64,000 bases of DNA from Ziziphus jujuba (Eukaryota > Streptophyta > Magnoliopsida > Rosales > Rhamnaceae), in contig NC_083385.1 in assembly GCF_031755915.1 (NCBI RefSeq), forward strand, positions 12,483,001 to 12,547,000. Direction: 5' to 3'. The stretch's first letter is position 1; each line of letters opens with the position of its first letter. Under the pieces are notes generated by a model. That model was not told the DNA's origin and did not search any database. It saw nothing but the letters and a program-made list of their open reading frames with translations. The position numbers were made by a program, and so were the translations under genes. Shown here piece after piece: positions 45,408 to 59,757 of the stretch.

Positions 45408-47177
45408 GGCGGTTGCTTTCTTTTTCGTGAGTTGGCTTCTATCTTCCCTTGATTGAAGAACAGACATAGACTAGCCAGACAAGCTGTGAGCTACTGCCTT
45501 AGCAAGAGTTTGCTTCTTCTCATTCTGTAGCATACTTTATTTATGGATCTGTCCGTTTCAAGTGGAGGGAAGAGCTGCTCAATCATTTGTGGGGCATGCT
45601 AGCTTGAAGTGGGTCCCTTCTGTTGCTTATTCTCTGAGAACTTTATCAACTATAAGGCTTGAAGTCGACTCACGGACAGATGACCAAAGAAAGAAAAGAA
45701 GATAGAGCCTTTCTAATAGATCAGAAGAAAGAAGAGTCTGAGACCCTTGTCCTAATTGAATTGCAAGGGGTGACCTATATAGATAAATAGACGAGAACTC
45801 AAGGGGAACAAAGTACCTTTTTTTTAACAACTTTAATATATTGCTGGATTAAAGAAGGAACTAAGGGAGAATTGAATCAGACGTAAACCAACGTCGGAGA
45901 GGCCTTGGGTAGTAATTGAGATGCCTTCAATTTAGACAAGAGATGTAGCACGCTTCACAAGGACGATTGGAAATGGCGTACTTATTGCAACTGGCACTAA
46001 GAACTCGAGTTCCAACTGATGCTACAGTGTTTTAAAAGAACGCTATCGCTCTTGTAGATTTGCAAATTTACGGAATGGTACTTTATTCACACCTATGTTG
46101 ATCTACTGCTGCTTTCAAATGCAATGATTGGGCCCCCTAAACCTGAGGTCTTCACTTTAATTACTCAGTCCAAGTGTGCTGCAAGTTCAAAGGCTGGCAG
46201 TAGCAATTGCAGGTAATCCCTTCGATTCCCTTCCTTTAGAAAGGGTCCTTTCCCTACCCCTGCACCAGTTATAGCAATCCTGTATACGGCAGAGGAGGAA
46301 ATATTCTGTATATAGCATAGTATATAATAATATATGTTTTAAATGAAAGATTGTTTCTTTAGATATAGTTATAACTGAAACTTTTTTTTTTATGGTAAGC
46401 GACCACCGCCTTCTCGTCGGCAATCACCGTCACAAAAAATGGCATAGTCGCAAAGCTTCGTCATGCCATACAGCAGCTATCCACATAAGCATATTATGTG
46501 TAAGTGTGAATAAAGGCCAAGAACTCAAAAGTCCGAGGGGTTAACCCTTCGTGAACATCACAACCAATGACCTATAGCCTTTATAAACTGGTAATTGAAA
46601 GACTAAACAACAAAGTAAGAACGTCCAGGAAGTTGCAAAGGAATTTTCGAACAACCCTGATACATGACATCAGGATAACAGGTAAGGAATCAGTAGCACC
46701 CGTGAGAAAAAAAGAAAATCATTTTTTCTTTCCTTTAAGGTACTGCAATGGTTGGGTCTAGTTATAGGTACCATCCATTTTAAACCTTGCCAAAACCATC
46801 AGGGCCCAAGCATGTATAGGTTGTACCAAGGCCTGATACAAGGGTTAGCCAATAGGGAATAACCTTTTCTTCCCTGCTCCCTTGACCTTCATTCCCATGT
46901 TGCCAAGCTGAGGCTGCTAGCGCATTGTATCTAACCACACTGTGGCAAATCGATACAAGTAGCTAAACAGCTTGCTATACCATACAAAGGCATCTCCGAG
47001 CGAATGGTTAGGCAAGACTACGATGCCTAGGTAAACATCCCGTTTATTAATCAAACAAGACATCGAGAGTTTAACTTAACCATTCCCCTTCTGTAGCCAA
47101 AGTGATAGTTACTATAGTATCCATCAGCAATGTGTGGATGAGGGTAGGCTTTCTATGTGGATAGGACGTACCATCAC
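45408..47177. other. Unassigned segment, unit 4
   Basis: As 14801-16568, with T10 in the T-run (46382-46391). Confidence 0.5.
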
Positions 47178-47777
47178 TGATACGAACCTAGGATGACCTA
47201 CTCCTAAACCCGTATTATATTAGCCCGGATCTTTAATTAAGTTCAAGTTCTAATGAAATGGACCTCAACCCCTAACCAACCTGTGGTTAGAAACCTTGGT
47301 ATAATGTAGACGCCACAATAGGGGATGGAAAACCTATTGATAAGTCAAGCTAAAACAACCAATTCTCTAATGGTGTTTTAGGTGTTCTCAAAGAACAAAG
47401 AGATAATTAATCTCACAAGTATTTTCTTAATCAAATCAAAGTTATATTCATATTGAAAAATAAGCCTTTAAATAGGCTAATTTTACAAAGACAAAAACCC
47501 TACAAAATTAATTCAAAACCAGACTCCTATAGGAATTAGGAAACTTGACCGAATTCTAATATGTCCTAAACTAAGTTTTCCTAAACTAAATTTGATTAAT
47601 TAATTCTTTTATTTTGAATTACGAATTATTTAATTTACAATGGAAATAATAAAATAAAAACCTTCCTAAAGTTATTTATCCAGAAAATAAATAAATAAAA
47701 ACCTAAAAGTAATGGTAGTTTCCTAAAACAAAAAGTAAAAACAAATTAGGAAACTAAAAATGCTAGTTTTTTTATCA
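47178..47777 (-). repeat. 3' LTR of gypsy B, unit 4
   Basis: As 16569-17168. Confidence 0.8.
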
Positions 47778-48052
47778 AGTTAAATTTGATCAATCTTTGA
47801 CCTCTTTGAGCTTCAAATCAGCTTCTAGATGCTTTTTAGGATGCCAAATAAGCTGAATATGAAGTCCCACACGTTGCCCATGCTTGGAAAAATAAGAAAA
47901 GGCTAATACAGTAAAATACAGTAAAGCCAGCAAGCAATACAGCAAATTCGGCCAAATTGTTGATGCTGTCCGTACAAGCCCTTTTTGATTGCATTTGAGG
48001 CTGATTTAACTTTATTCCATGACCTCTTAGGCATATGTATTGAACCCATAAA

Positions 48053-49554
48053 TCATTGGAACCATTTCATACTTCCGGACTCCAAAAATGTACCAAAACC
48101 GTCACCCGGGTCCGTATCGGCTTCCACCACTTGGATGCTTAGAATAGGCTTTGTATCCTCAAGTATGGACAAGCTCTGTTGAGATTGATTATCCCCTGTA
48201 TATATACTCCCAGTTTGTCCTTAAATCTCTTAATTTGAGCTCTTGTGATTGGCCTAGTCTTCATCCGTGTCGAGTCAGCACCCCAGCGGGTTATCGGTTG
48301 AGCGGCCTCGGGCGGAATCACATCATTCCCCTCCTCTTGAAAAGGATTTGTCCTCAAATCAAGATCATCACCTGTAGAAAAAGAAGTTAAATCAGAAACA
48401 TTAAATGCGGCACTCATGTTATACTCACCTGGTAATTCAAGCTTGTAGGCATTCTTGTTATTCGGCTCCAAAACTTGAAAAAGTCCATCCATAGGCGGCA
48501 TGAGCTTTGACTTTCTTTGTTTAGGAAACCTTTCCTTTCGTAAGTGCAACCAAACCAATTCTCCTGGGTCAAACACTATTACAACAAAATCTAGAAATAC
48601 ATGCTCGTTATGGTAAAAATTACACTTTTTAAAGTTAGCAAACAATATTTCCCAAATTTTCAAATTGCCACTAAGTAAAGTTCTCAACAATGCAGATAAA
48701 GTTCTATGCAATAAAGACATCTTTAAATAAGTATCCTTAAAATTCATGGTCAGCAATGATTTCTTATTCATAATTACTTTATTGACATTACCAAAGCTAA
48801 GATAAAAATTTATATTTTTCCTTTCTTGTCTTCCTTTTCCTTTCTCACTCACGGCCATCTCACCTTCCTCACTCTCGGCTTTTGCACCAAATTTTTCACT
48901 CTTGGTTTTATTAAAATTTTTCCACACAACCTGAGTATTAGAAGACTTACCTTGGACAACAAGCTCACCTTTTCCCTCTTGATTGGATGGTAGTCCACTT
49001 GGAATTTCATTTTGGAAGACATCTCCAAATTCCTTCAAAAGAGAAATCATTGAACTTGGCAATTCAAGTTCTTCAAAGTTAGTTTGATCATTAAAATAAT
49101 TTTCTTTATAAATCATGACCAGCAAAGGTTTCTTACACTCAATAACCTTATTAATATCCCCTAAACTCAAATAAAAGTTGCTACTTGATCTTTCGTTTCT
49201 TTCTTTTTCTTTTTCTTTCTCTGATTGGCGCAAACCTTCGGATTTCCCTTCCTTCTCCAAGCTCTCGGGTTTGCAACTTTCTTTCCCCTCTCTTTCAGTT
49301 TTTCCTTGATCTTTCCACTCAATATGAGTCTTAGAAACCTTACCTTGATCAGTAACCTCATTCTTACCTTCTTGAAAGGATAGTGAAGCCGTTGGTGCCA
49401 TATTTGCTTTTTCCTTGAGCTTTTCGGCTTCTCTCCTTTGTTGCATTTGTAATTGGTCTTTGTAAACCTCTTTATGAGATAATGGTTCCAGCTTGACCTT
49501 CTTCCCTTTAAAGCTGAAAACAATACTATTTTCTCGACCAAAATGAGTAGCATC
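48053..49554 (-). pseudogene. Gypsy B pol remnant, unit 4
   Basis: Same frame (48139-49446), but G-to-T at 48214 on the plus strand gives Lys at residue 411, shared only with unit 5. Confidence 0.82.
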
Positions 49555-51231
49555 TTAATCAAATTGCCATGGCCTACCTAATAGTATATGTCCAGCAATT
49601 ATGGGTACAATATCACATAAAACTACATCCTCATATCTACCTATATTAAATTTTACTTTGGCTTGTTTATTCACTTTTATTTCACCACCATCATTAAGCC
49701 ATTGTAATCTATAAGGTTCTGGATGTTTAATAGTTATTAAGCCTAATTTATCAACTACAATGTTACTAATTACATTTGTACAACTTCCACTATCAATAAT
49801 CATACTACAAATCTTACCTTGAATTTCACATCGGGTGTGGAAGATGTTCTCTCTTTGAATTTCATCCTCATCTTTGTATGCAGTAAGTACTCTCCTAGAA
49901 AGCAAGCTTAATTCAGCATTGGATGCTTGCAAGGTTTTGGGTTCATCCTCCAAGTCCTCCTCCTCTTGCTTGGCTTCATCCTCACTTTCTTCACTTTCCG
50001 ATTTTAGCTCGTCATCGCCCTTTAACACCATGATTCTTCTATTCGGGCATTGGATAGCAATGTGTCCTCCTCCCTGGCACTTAAAACACACAACATCATA
50101 AGTTCTAGAAGGTTTAGGATCTAATTTTACCTCATTCTTTGGTGCTTGGACAGATTCGTTTCTAGTCTCCTTCCTTGGCCAGTTTGAACTTTCTTCCTTG
50201 ACTTTCGGCTTTGGCTTGCTTTCATAGATGGGATTGTTCCTCCAGCCACTTGAATTGGACCTTCCACTGTTGGAAACACCTCCAAACCATGATCTTACAC
50301 CCCTCCTCTTGAATTGATGCTCTAATTTAATAGCCACATGCAACATCTCCTCCAATTCCACATATTGTTGCAATTCTAGTTGATTGGCTATTTCACGATT
50401 CAAACCACCAAGAAACCTTGCCATGGTTGCTTCCCTATCTTCATTCAAGTTCAATCTCATCATAAGCATCTCCATCTCCTTGTAATAATCCTTCACGGAT
50501 CCGTGTCCTTGAGATAAAGATGGAAGTCTTTGATGCAGCAACCTATGATAGTGTGATGGTACGAATCGCTTCCGCATGGCTCCTTTCATTTGTCGCCATG
50601 TAGTAATCAAGTCATCACCAACTCTCCTTCGGGTGTTTTGCTCATTGGTCCACCATTGGAGTGCATAATGGCCAAACTCCATTGCTGCCAATTTCACCTT
50701 CTTAGCCTCCGAATAATTATGACGGTCAAATATCATCTCCATTTTTTCTTCCCACTCCAAATATGCTTCGGGGTCACTTTTTCCCATGAATGGTGGGATG
50801 TTGATCTTGATATTGCTAAGATTATCATTTGTTTCTTCCCTCTTATATCTTCCATGGCCAGCTCTATCTTGGACAGCAAAAGTTTTGTTCATACCTTCCT
50901 CAAAGTCTCCATCAAATGGCTCCTCATCAAATTCCTCTCTCGGTCTCTCGTGACCTCCTCATCCTCGGCCTCGTCCTCCATGGAATTCTTGCCTATTTCT
51001 TGTGTTCGGAATTCCTTGGGAAACTTCTAGCCTTCCCATCCTTTGATTCACATGCTCAACTTGAGCACTAACCCGCTGTATTGACTCCAAAACAGCTCTC
51101 ATGTCCACTTGGTCTCCTCTCCCGGTAGCTCGGACATTGCCATGGAATGCTACGGACTCTTCCTCATTGATCCTCAAGGGTGGATCTCCTCTTCTTATTC
51201 TAGAATCTGCCATGTTAGTAAAATACTGCAA
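49555..51231 (-). pseudogene. Gypsy B gag-protease, unit 4
   Basis: Same protein and stops as unit 1. Leader and junction at 51232-51473. Confidence 0.88.
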
Positions 51232-51796
51232 AAATAAAATAAATCCTCACAATATTCACTCCCTCACGTGTTTCACTTAAACAAGGTCTCGACACTCGTG
51301 TTTGCACACTAGTTTAGGCTTTTACCCTCTTTTAAGCTCACACACTCTTGCCTTTTTCCACTCAATGAGTTATCTCAAAGTTCTAATTAAAACACCCACA
51401 AAACAGCAATTAGATCACTAGTATGTTTTAATTAAACTTATCAACAATCAGTAAGCAAAAAGTAGGCAGTTGGAAGGCCTTAAAGTAAGTTCAGTTGGAA
51501 GCCAGCCTAAGCCAAGAAGGTACGAATGAAGTGACGGGCCCCTTTAGAGATTGGGGTAGGGGAGCAGCTTTCCTGTGGTGGTAATTGCAAGCATCTCTCC
51601 TTTTCTCTTAGCATGCACAGTTTGCTTGCATGGCGCTTTAGGAACATCTCTCTTTCATAGTTTCACGCTGGCCTAATGAAAGTTAGTCTTTTAGTAAGCG
51701 TATATAAACAGCTGTTTAATGTATAAACAATTCTTTACACAGCGTTCAAAACCAACCTTGAAGTGAATGAATTAGAAAGAACGAAGAAGTAAAGAA

Positions 51797-52375
51797 ATGA
51801 GATGACTCTTTCTCGAACTATATCATAAACAGATCTTCCCCTCCACACCAATCACGAGTTTTTCTCCATTCCTCTCGTATATCGTCGTAACGCCCTTAAT
51901 GATAGGTTTTCAAAAAGACTTTTCATGTCATTCCCATTTGGGTCCGATTTGGATCCCTTCGTTGTTTCCTTTTCCTCCTGCACCTTTTCCTCAAAATGAG
52001 AAAGAAGATGGTACACTCAATTTGTATTATTTAAGTGCTTATTGCTTGCCAAAGATCCTACTTTTACAATTGGTAGGTCATCGGGTTATTCAAATAAGTC
52101 ATGTTTTCTGTGCTTTTCCCATGTTACAACTTTTGTACCAATTCAGTCGATCCGGAATGGATTGTTTTAACATTCTATTAGGGAGCCTGATCATGACTCT
52201 TCTGTGTGGTATTCATTCTCATTCAACTCTTGGGATCACATCAAGCAGTGGTTGGAACAGCTCACAAAATCTAACCACTTTACCTACTTTATTGCCCCCA
52301 ACCATTTCTTGTACCTCTATTGAAATAGAATGGTTTCATTTTCCAATTTCGGTCTCAATTAGTTTACAAGATTGA
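51797..52375 (+). pseudogene. ccmB: ccmB pseudogene, unit 5
   Basis: Same lesions as the copy at 10987. Confidence 0.9.
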
Positions 52376-52689
52376 ATGGCCAACTCTCCTCTGGACCCTC
52401 AATTCGATTGTTTTCCAAGAATGTTTAGCCGGGTATGTAAGCCATGTATCTGGGAGGAACTTAAAAGAAGAGCTTTTGATTTTTTGCACCATCTTGCAGC
52501 TATTTAAATAAAACAATTTCATTTTCTTTTTAATAATAGTAACATTTTTTTTTTACTTAGAAGAAAGATTATATATATGTCCAATTTCCAGTGGTGGTTG
52601 GTTCCACAGCATGCTTCTCGCTTCCCTATGGAGTAATAAGGGGGGAAATACTTCTTTCTTAAAGGCTTTGTTCATGCTAGCCCCCAAAG

Positions 52690-53497
52690 AGTCTCTAGTT
52701 TTCCACTATCTCTCATCTGGCATCTCAGTACAATCCTATAACTCATAGCCTATCTTACCACAACAAAAAGTAGGTAGGCCCTCATATTCGCAGCGCTTCC
52801 AGAAGGCATTCCTTCCTTCACCAATCATAACACCCGGTAAGAAGGGCTTCTGCGGATCTAATTCATTACATACTTTGGCAAAGAGACCATGGCAGATCTG
52901 TGATTATCTCATGGGGGAGGTGTTAAGCTTGATTGGTCTCCCTTTCTCTTTTGTTATAATGGAAACTATTGCAAAGTAATCTTGCTCCCACTATTCAAAA
53001 GGAAGATCGAGAAGACGAATGAATCCAAACCAAGGCCCTGAAAAAACCTTCTCTAGAGAGAGATTTTTTTCTCCAATGCACTTTATAGGGAAATAAAAAC
53101 AAATGCTGCTCTATTTTGAAGGACCCCCATCCAGATCTGCTTTCTATCTTGGTAGTCTGGTATGTGTAATATAAGTTAAACCAGCCTTACAACTATATTT
53201 GAGGAGTTCCATTAAGATAAAGAAAGTCATCATTCATCTTCCATAGCTGAAGTAGGCGTTCAGCCAAAGCATCAACCGTTCCATTGCTGAAAGTAAAGTA
53301 TAAAGATAAGCTTTCCCCATAAGCTTACCTTCCCAAGCCTTCCTTTTATGGTTCAATACCATATCTAGGACAAGCATCCGATGAAACTGACTGAATCTCA
53401 TATAACTACCAACCATTTGGTGGTAGAGTCCAAACCCATTTCCCGAATGAGGCCTCTTTCTTCGTCTACATAAAATATATCCAACCAAGAGAGTCAT
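52690..53497 (-). pseudogene. LINE ORF1 remnant, unit 5
   Basis: As 11880-12687, with the Ala state as in unit 1. Confidence 0.75.
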
Positions 53498-54041
53498 GAA
53501 ACCTCCTTATTATCTTGACCTGGGGTTTGGTTCTCCTGCAACATCTTTTAACTGCTCTAGCATAGAGCTCCTTTCATCTCCTATATCTTCTTCTTAGAGC
53601 CCAAGGTTCGACACGGCCTAACCAGTTGGATCAGTGGATGTCTCTGCTATTTGCTAACAGGCACTCTTCATCTTCTCCTCTTTTATCTGAGCTTGATTCT
53701 GTTGATTACAAAATTAATCTTGAAGCAGGTCATAAACATACCATCCAATAATTACTCTAAAAAGAAGTTCCACCAATCCCTTAGCTAAACAGAAGCAACT
53801 AAATAATGCTCACCTGACTACTTGTCGATGTGTCAAGCTGATACAGTTCATCCCAAACCTGCTTAGTTTCTTATTTTGATCAGTTTATTTCTTTCCAAAT
53901 TCTAAAGAAAAAAGAGCTTTTTCATGACATAGTCCAAATTTGCTTTTTAGTAAGGGTGATAAAGGGTTTTTCATATATATGTAACAGACAGGCTTGTTTT
54001 CTTTAAAAAGTAAATTAACAACATTAGCTAAATTCAACGAA

Positions 54042-54223
54042 AGGGAAGATCAGCCTGTTATCCTTAGAGTCACTTTTCTCCCTTGAGTGAAGGCCCTTCC
54101 ATTTGGCATTATCGGACCACTTTTGTCCCTGCTCGACGGTTGGGTCTTGCAATCAAGCCTTTGCACTCAAGGGCTAATCTCTATTTTGCATGAGGAAACC
54201 TTTGCAAGCCTCCGTTATCTTTT
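54042..54223 (-). pseudogene. Organellar 23S-type rRNA fragment, unit 5
   Basis: As 13232-13413. Confidence 0.8.
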
Positions 54224-54238
54224 TTAGCCCTAGCCACA

Positions 54239-55050
54239 TGGGAAATTCACTTTGACGGTGCCTCCCGAATGAATGGATGAAAAAAATAGTCCTCAGGTGT
54301 CGGCATTATTTTCATCACACCATAAGGGCCTCTTATCCCGATTCGTTCGCTTTCTTCGAACCGTGTTCCAACAACATTGTGGAATATCAAGCGCTAATTA
54401 TGGGAATGGAGTTGGCAATCCAAGTACCAACTCATTGGAGGTAAAAAAGTTTGGCAAGTTCGTTCATGTACTTTAACATCGAACATGTGTTGAGGGGAAA
54501 GAACGCCCGAGCCGATGCACTAGCATGGTTAGCAGCTTCCATGACACTGTCAGATGGTGAACCCAACAAATAACTATCACGCAGTCTTCAAAAGAAGAAT
54601 CCTAGCATCCCACCGCTAGGCACTTATGAAGCCCTTGCGGAATGCAATCCAGTTCGGTTCGAATAACGATTGACGAAGTGGGAATTCAAGATTGGAGATA
54701 TCCTTTCATCGACTTTATCCAATATGGGATACTACCAGATAACCTAAAATTAAAGGAAGGTAAGCCTCTGAAGACGTGCTCCGAGGTTCCATTATGACCT
54801 TTAAACGAAAATGTTGTATCAGAAATCCTACAATGGAATGCTCTTGCGGTGTCTGTCTGTCAGACCAAGAAGCAGAGAAGGTCGTTCAAGAGACCCTTAA
54901 CAGCATTTGTGGCACTCATCAGCCAAGGAAAATTTCAAATAGAATCTAGAGGTTGGGTTACTATTTGCCCTCCATGATCAAGGATTGCATCGACTATGCC
55001 CGTCGTAGGGATGCCCGCCAGTTTCATGGTCATTTTTTTCTTGGGGGATG
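54239..55050 (+). pseudogene. Gypsy RNase H/integrase remnant, unit 5
   Basis: As 13429-14240. Confidence 0.82.
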
Positions 55051-55409
55051 GACGTCATTGGGTCCCATCAAACCTCCATCTCTCCTTCACGCTGTGCTAC
55101 CTCTCGCTGCCTGCCTTCCTTCGTTGCTTCACTCTCCTCCATTCTACCTTGCATTGATCTTCCTCTGTTGCCCTTGTTTCCTTCACGTACTACCTTAGAG
55201 AGGAACAAGCAACATTGAGGCACCTACCACCGTGCATTGTGGCTCTGCTCTTTGCTCGCTGTCTGGGAGCTCCACTCATCACCCATATCACTTGACAACC
55301 TAACCTTTTCATTCAAACCAATAATGTGATTCCATGTCTTTGATGATTCAATAGGAGGAAAGAGCCAAGGCTTTGACAGATCCACTGAAGCACTGGAAAA
55401 ATATTGACC

Positions 55410-55610
55410 ATGATTTATGGCGCTTTTAGTCTAATATTTCCTCTGGCTCATCTAGTTTATTCAATGTGGAGAGACAAGTTAATTGACCAATCGGCGATGG
55501 TTTCTGAATGGAGTGTAGGAAGTACCCACTTTAAAGGCTACTCGATACTACTCGCTTATTTTATTTCCATCCTATGTAGTTTCCTAGTATGCCCTTGGTT
55601 GTTTATGTGA
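55410..55610 (+). CDS. Small membrane-type ORF, unit 5
   Basis: Same 66 codons as 14600-14800. Confidence 0.25.
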   Translation: MIYGAFSLIFPLAHLVYSMWRDKLIDQSAMVSEWSVGSTHFKGYSILLAYFISILCSFLVCPWLFM

Positions 55611-57380
55611 GGCGGTTGCTTTCTTTTTCGTGAGTTGGCTTCTATCTTCCCTTGATTGAAGAACAGACATAGACTAGCCAGACAAGCTGTGAGCTACTGC
55701 CTTAGCAAGAGTTTGCTTCTTCTCATTCTGTAGCATACTTTATTTATGGATCTGTCCGTTTCAAGTGGAGGGAAGAGCTGCTCAATCATTTGTGGGGCAT
55801 GCTAGCTTGAAGTGGGTCCCTTCTGTTGCTTATTCTCTGAGAACTTTATCAACTATAAGGCTTGAAGTCGACTCACGGACAGATGACCAAAGAAAGAAAA
55901 GAAGATAGAGCCTTTCTAATAGATCAGAAGAAAGAAGAGTCTGAGACCCTTGTCCTAATTGAATTGCAAGGGGTGACCTATATAGATAAATAGACGAGAA
56001 CTCAAGGGGAACAAAGTACCTTTTTTTTAACAACTTTAATATATTGCTGGATTAAAGAAGGAACTAAGGGAGAATTGAATCAGACGTAAACCAACGTCGG
56101 AGAGGCCTTGGGTAGTAATTGAGATGCCTTCAATTTAGACAAGAGATGTAGCACGCTTCACAAGGACGATTGGAAATGGCGTACTTATTGCAACTGGCAC
56201 TAAGAACTCGAGTTCCAACTGATGCTACAGTGTTTTAAAAGAACGCTATCGCTCTTGTAGATTTGCAAATTTACGGAATGGTACTTTATTCACACCTATG
56301 TTGATCTACTGCTGCTTTCAAATGCAATGATTGGGCCCCCTAAACCTGAGGTCTTCACTTTAATTACTCAGTCCAAGTGTGCTGCAAGTTCAAAGGCTGG
56401 CAGTAGCAATTGCAGGTAATCCCTTCGATTCCCTTCCTTTAGAAAGGGTCCTTTCCCTACCCCTGCACCAGTTATAGCAATCCTGTATACGGCAGAGGAG
56501 GAAATATTCTGTATATAGCATAGTATATAATAATATATGTTTTAAATGAAAGATTGTTTCTTTAGATATAGTTATAACTGAAACTTTTTTTTTTATGGTA
56601 AGCGACCACCGCCTTCTCGTCGGCAATCACCGTCACAAAAAATGGCATAGTCGCAAAGCTTCGTCATGCCATACAGCAGCTATCCACATAAGCATATTAT
56701 GTGTAAGTGTGAATAAAGGCCAAGAACTCAAAAGTCCGAGGGGTTAACCCTTCGTGAACATCACAACCAATGACCTATAGCCTTTATAAACTGGTAATTG
56801 AAAGACTAAACAACAAAGTAAGAACGTCCAGGAAGTTGCAAAGGAATTTTCGAACAACCCTGATACATGACATCAGGATAACAGGTAAGGAATCAGTAGC
56901 ACCCGTGAGAAAAAAAGAAAATCATTTTTTCTTTCCTTTAAGGTACTGCAATGGTTGGGTCTAGTTATAGGTACCATCCATTTTAAACCTTGCCAAAACC
57001 ATCAGGGCCCAAGCATGTATAGGTTGTACCAAGGCCTGATACAAGGGTTAGCCAATAGGGAATAACCTTTTCTTCCCTGCTCCCTTGACCTTCATTCCCA
57101 TGTTGCCAAGCTGAGGCTGCTAGCGCATTGTATCTAACCACACTGTGGCAAATCGATACAAGTAGCTAAACAGCTTGCTATACCATACAAAGGCATCTCC
57201 GAGCGAATGGTTAGGCAAGACTACGATGCCTAGGTAAACATCCCGTTTATTAATCAAACAAGACATCGAGAGTTTAACTTAACCATTCCCCTTCTGTAGC
57301 CAAAGTGATAGTTACTATAGTATCCATCAGCAATGTGTGGATGAGGGTAGGCTTTCTATGTGGATAGGACGTACCATCAC
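55611..57380. other. Unassigned segment, unit 5
   Basis: As 14801-16568, with T10 in the T-run (56585-56594). Confidence 0.5.
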
Positions 57381-57980
57381 TGATACGAACCTAGGATGAC
57401 CTACTCCTAAACCCGTATTATATTAGCCCGGATCTTTAATTAAGTTCAAGTTCTAATGAAATGGACCTCAACCCCTAACCAACCTGTGGTTAGAAACCTT
57501 GGTATAATGTAGACGCCACAATAGGGGATGGAAAACCTATTGATAAGTCAAGCTAAAACAACCAATTCTCTAATGGTGTTTTAGGTGTTCTCAAAGAACA
57601 AAGAGATAATTAATCTCACAAGTATTTTCTTAATCAAATCAAAGTTATATTCATATTGAAAAATAAGCCTTTAAATAGGCTAATTTTACAAAGACAAAAA
57701 CCCTACAAAATTAATTCAAAACCAGACTCCTATAGGAATTAGGAAACTTGACCGAATTCTAATATGTCCTAAACTAAGTTTTCCTAAACTAAATTTGATT
57801 AATTAATTCTTTTATTTTGAATTACGAATTATTTAATTTACAATGGAAATAATAAAATAAAAACCTTCCTAAAGTTATTTATCCAGAAAATAAATAAATA
57901 AAAACCTAAAAGTAATGGTAGTTTCCTAAAACAAAAAGTAAAAACAAATTAGGAAACTAAAAATGCTAGTTTTTTTATCA
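57381..57980 (-). repeat. 3' LTR of gypsy B, unit 5
   Basis: As 16569-17168. Confidence 0.8.
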
Positions 57981-58255
57981 AGTTAAATTTGATCAATCTT
58001 TGACCTCTTTGAGCTTCAAATCAGCTTCTAGATGCTTTTTAGGATGCCAAATAAGCTGAATATGAAGTCCCACACGTTGCCCATGCTTGGAAAAATAAGA
58101 AAAGGCTAATACAGTAAAATACAGTAAAGCCAGCAAGCAATACAGCAAATTCGGCCAAATTGTTGATGCTGTCCGTACAAGCCCTTTTTGATTGCATTTG
58201 AGGCTGATTTAACTTTATTCCATGACCTCTTAGGCATATGTATTGAACCCATAAA

Positions 58256-59757
58256 TCATTGGAACCATTTCATACTTCCGGACTCCAAAAATGTACCAAA
58301 ACCGTCACCCGGGTCCGTATCGGCTTCCACCACTTGGATGCTTAGAATAGGCTTTGTATCCTCAAGTATGGACAAGCTCTGTTGAGATTGATTATCCCCT
58401 GTATATATACTCCCAGTTTGTCCTTAAATCTCTTAATTTGAGCTCTTGTGATTGGCCTAGTCTTCATCCGTGTCGAGTCAGCACCCCAGCGGGTTATCGG
58501 TTGAGCGGCCTCGGGCGGAATCACATCATTCCCCTCCTCTTGAAAAGGATTTGTCCTCAAATCAAGATCATCACCTGTAGAAAAAGAAGTTAAATCAGAA
58601 ACATTAAATGCGGCACTCATGTTATACTCACCTGGTAATTCAAGCTTGTAGGCATTCTTGTTATTCGGCTCCAAAACTTGAAAAAGTCCATCCATAGGCG
58701 GCATGAGCTTTGACTTTCTTTGTTTAGGAAACCTTTCCTTTCGTAAGTGCAACCAAACCAATTCTCCTGGGTCAAACACTATTACAACAAAATCTAGAAA
58801 TACATGCTCGTTATGGTAAAAATTACACTTTTTAAAGTTAGCAAACAATATTTCCCAAATTTTCAAATTGCCACTAAGTAAAGTTCTCAACAATGCAGAT
58901 AAAGTTCTATGCAATAAAGACATCTTTAAATAAGTATCCTTAAAATTCATGGTCAGCAATGATTTCTTATTCATAATTACTTTATTGACATTACCAAAGC
59001 TAAGATAAAAATTTATATTTTTCCTTTCTTGTCTTCCTTTTCCTTTCTCACTCACGGCCATCTCACCTTCCTCACTCTCGGCTTTTGCACCAAATTTTTC
59101 ACTCTTGGTTTTATTAAAATTTTTCCACACAACCTGAGTATTAGAAGACTTACCTTGGACAACAAGCTCACCTTTTCCCTCTTGATTGGATGGTAGTCCA
59201 CTTGGAATTTCATTTTGGAAGACATCTCCAAATTCCTTCAAAAGAGAAATCATTGAACTTGGCAATTCAAGTTCTTCAAAGTTAGTTTGATCATTAAAAT
59301 AATTTTCTTTATAAATCATGACCAGCAAAGGTTTCTTACACTCAATAACCTTATTAATATCCCCTAAACTCAAATAAAAGTTGCTACTTGATCTTTCGTT
59401 TCTTTCTTTTTCTTTTTCTTTCTCTGATTGGCGCAAACCTTCGGATTTCCCTTCCTTCTCCAAGCTCTCGGGTTTGCAACTTTCTTTCCCCTCTCTTTCA
59501 GTTTTTCCTTGATCTTTCCACTCAATATGAGTCTTAGAAACCTTACCTTGATCAGTAACCTCATTCTTACCTTCTTGAAAGGATAGTGAAGCCGTTGGTG
59601 CCATATTTGCTTTTTCCTTGAGCTTTTCGGCTTCTCTCCTTTGTTGCATTTGTAATTGGTCTTTGTAAACCTCTTTATGAGATAATGGTTCCAGCTTGAC
59701 CTTCTTCCCTTTAAAGCTGAAAACAATACTATTTTCTCGACCAAAATGAGTAGCATC
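58256..59757 (-). pseudogene. Gypsy B pol remnant, unit 5
   Basis: Same frame (58342-59649), Lys at residue 411 as in unit 4. Confidence 0.82.

Larger units (their letters stand above)
41271..51473. repeat. Array unit 4 (10203 bp)
   Basis: Variant states: T at 43084, G at 43536, T at the 16035 counterpart, G at the 16791 counterpart (47400), T at 48214. Private C-to-T at 44791 (silent in the integrase remnant). Confidence 0.95.
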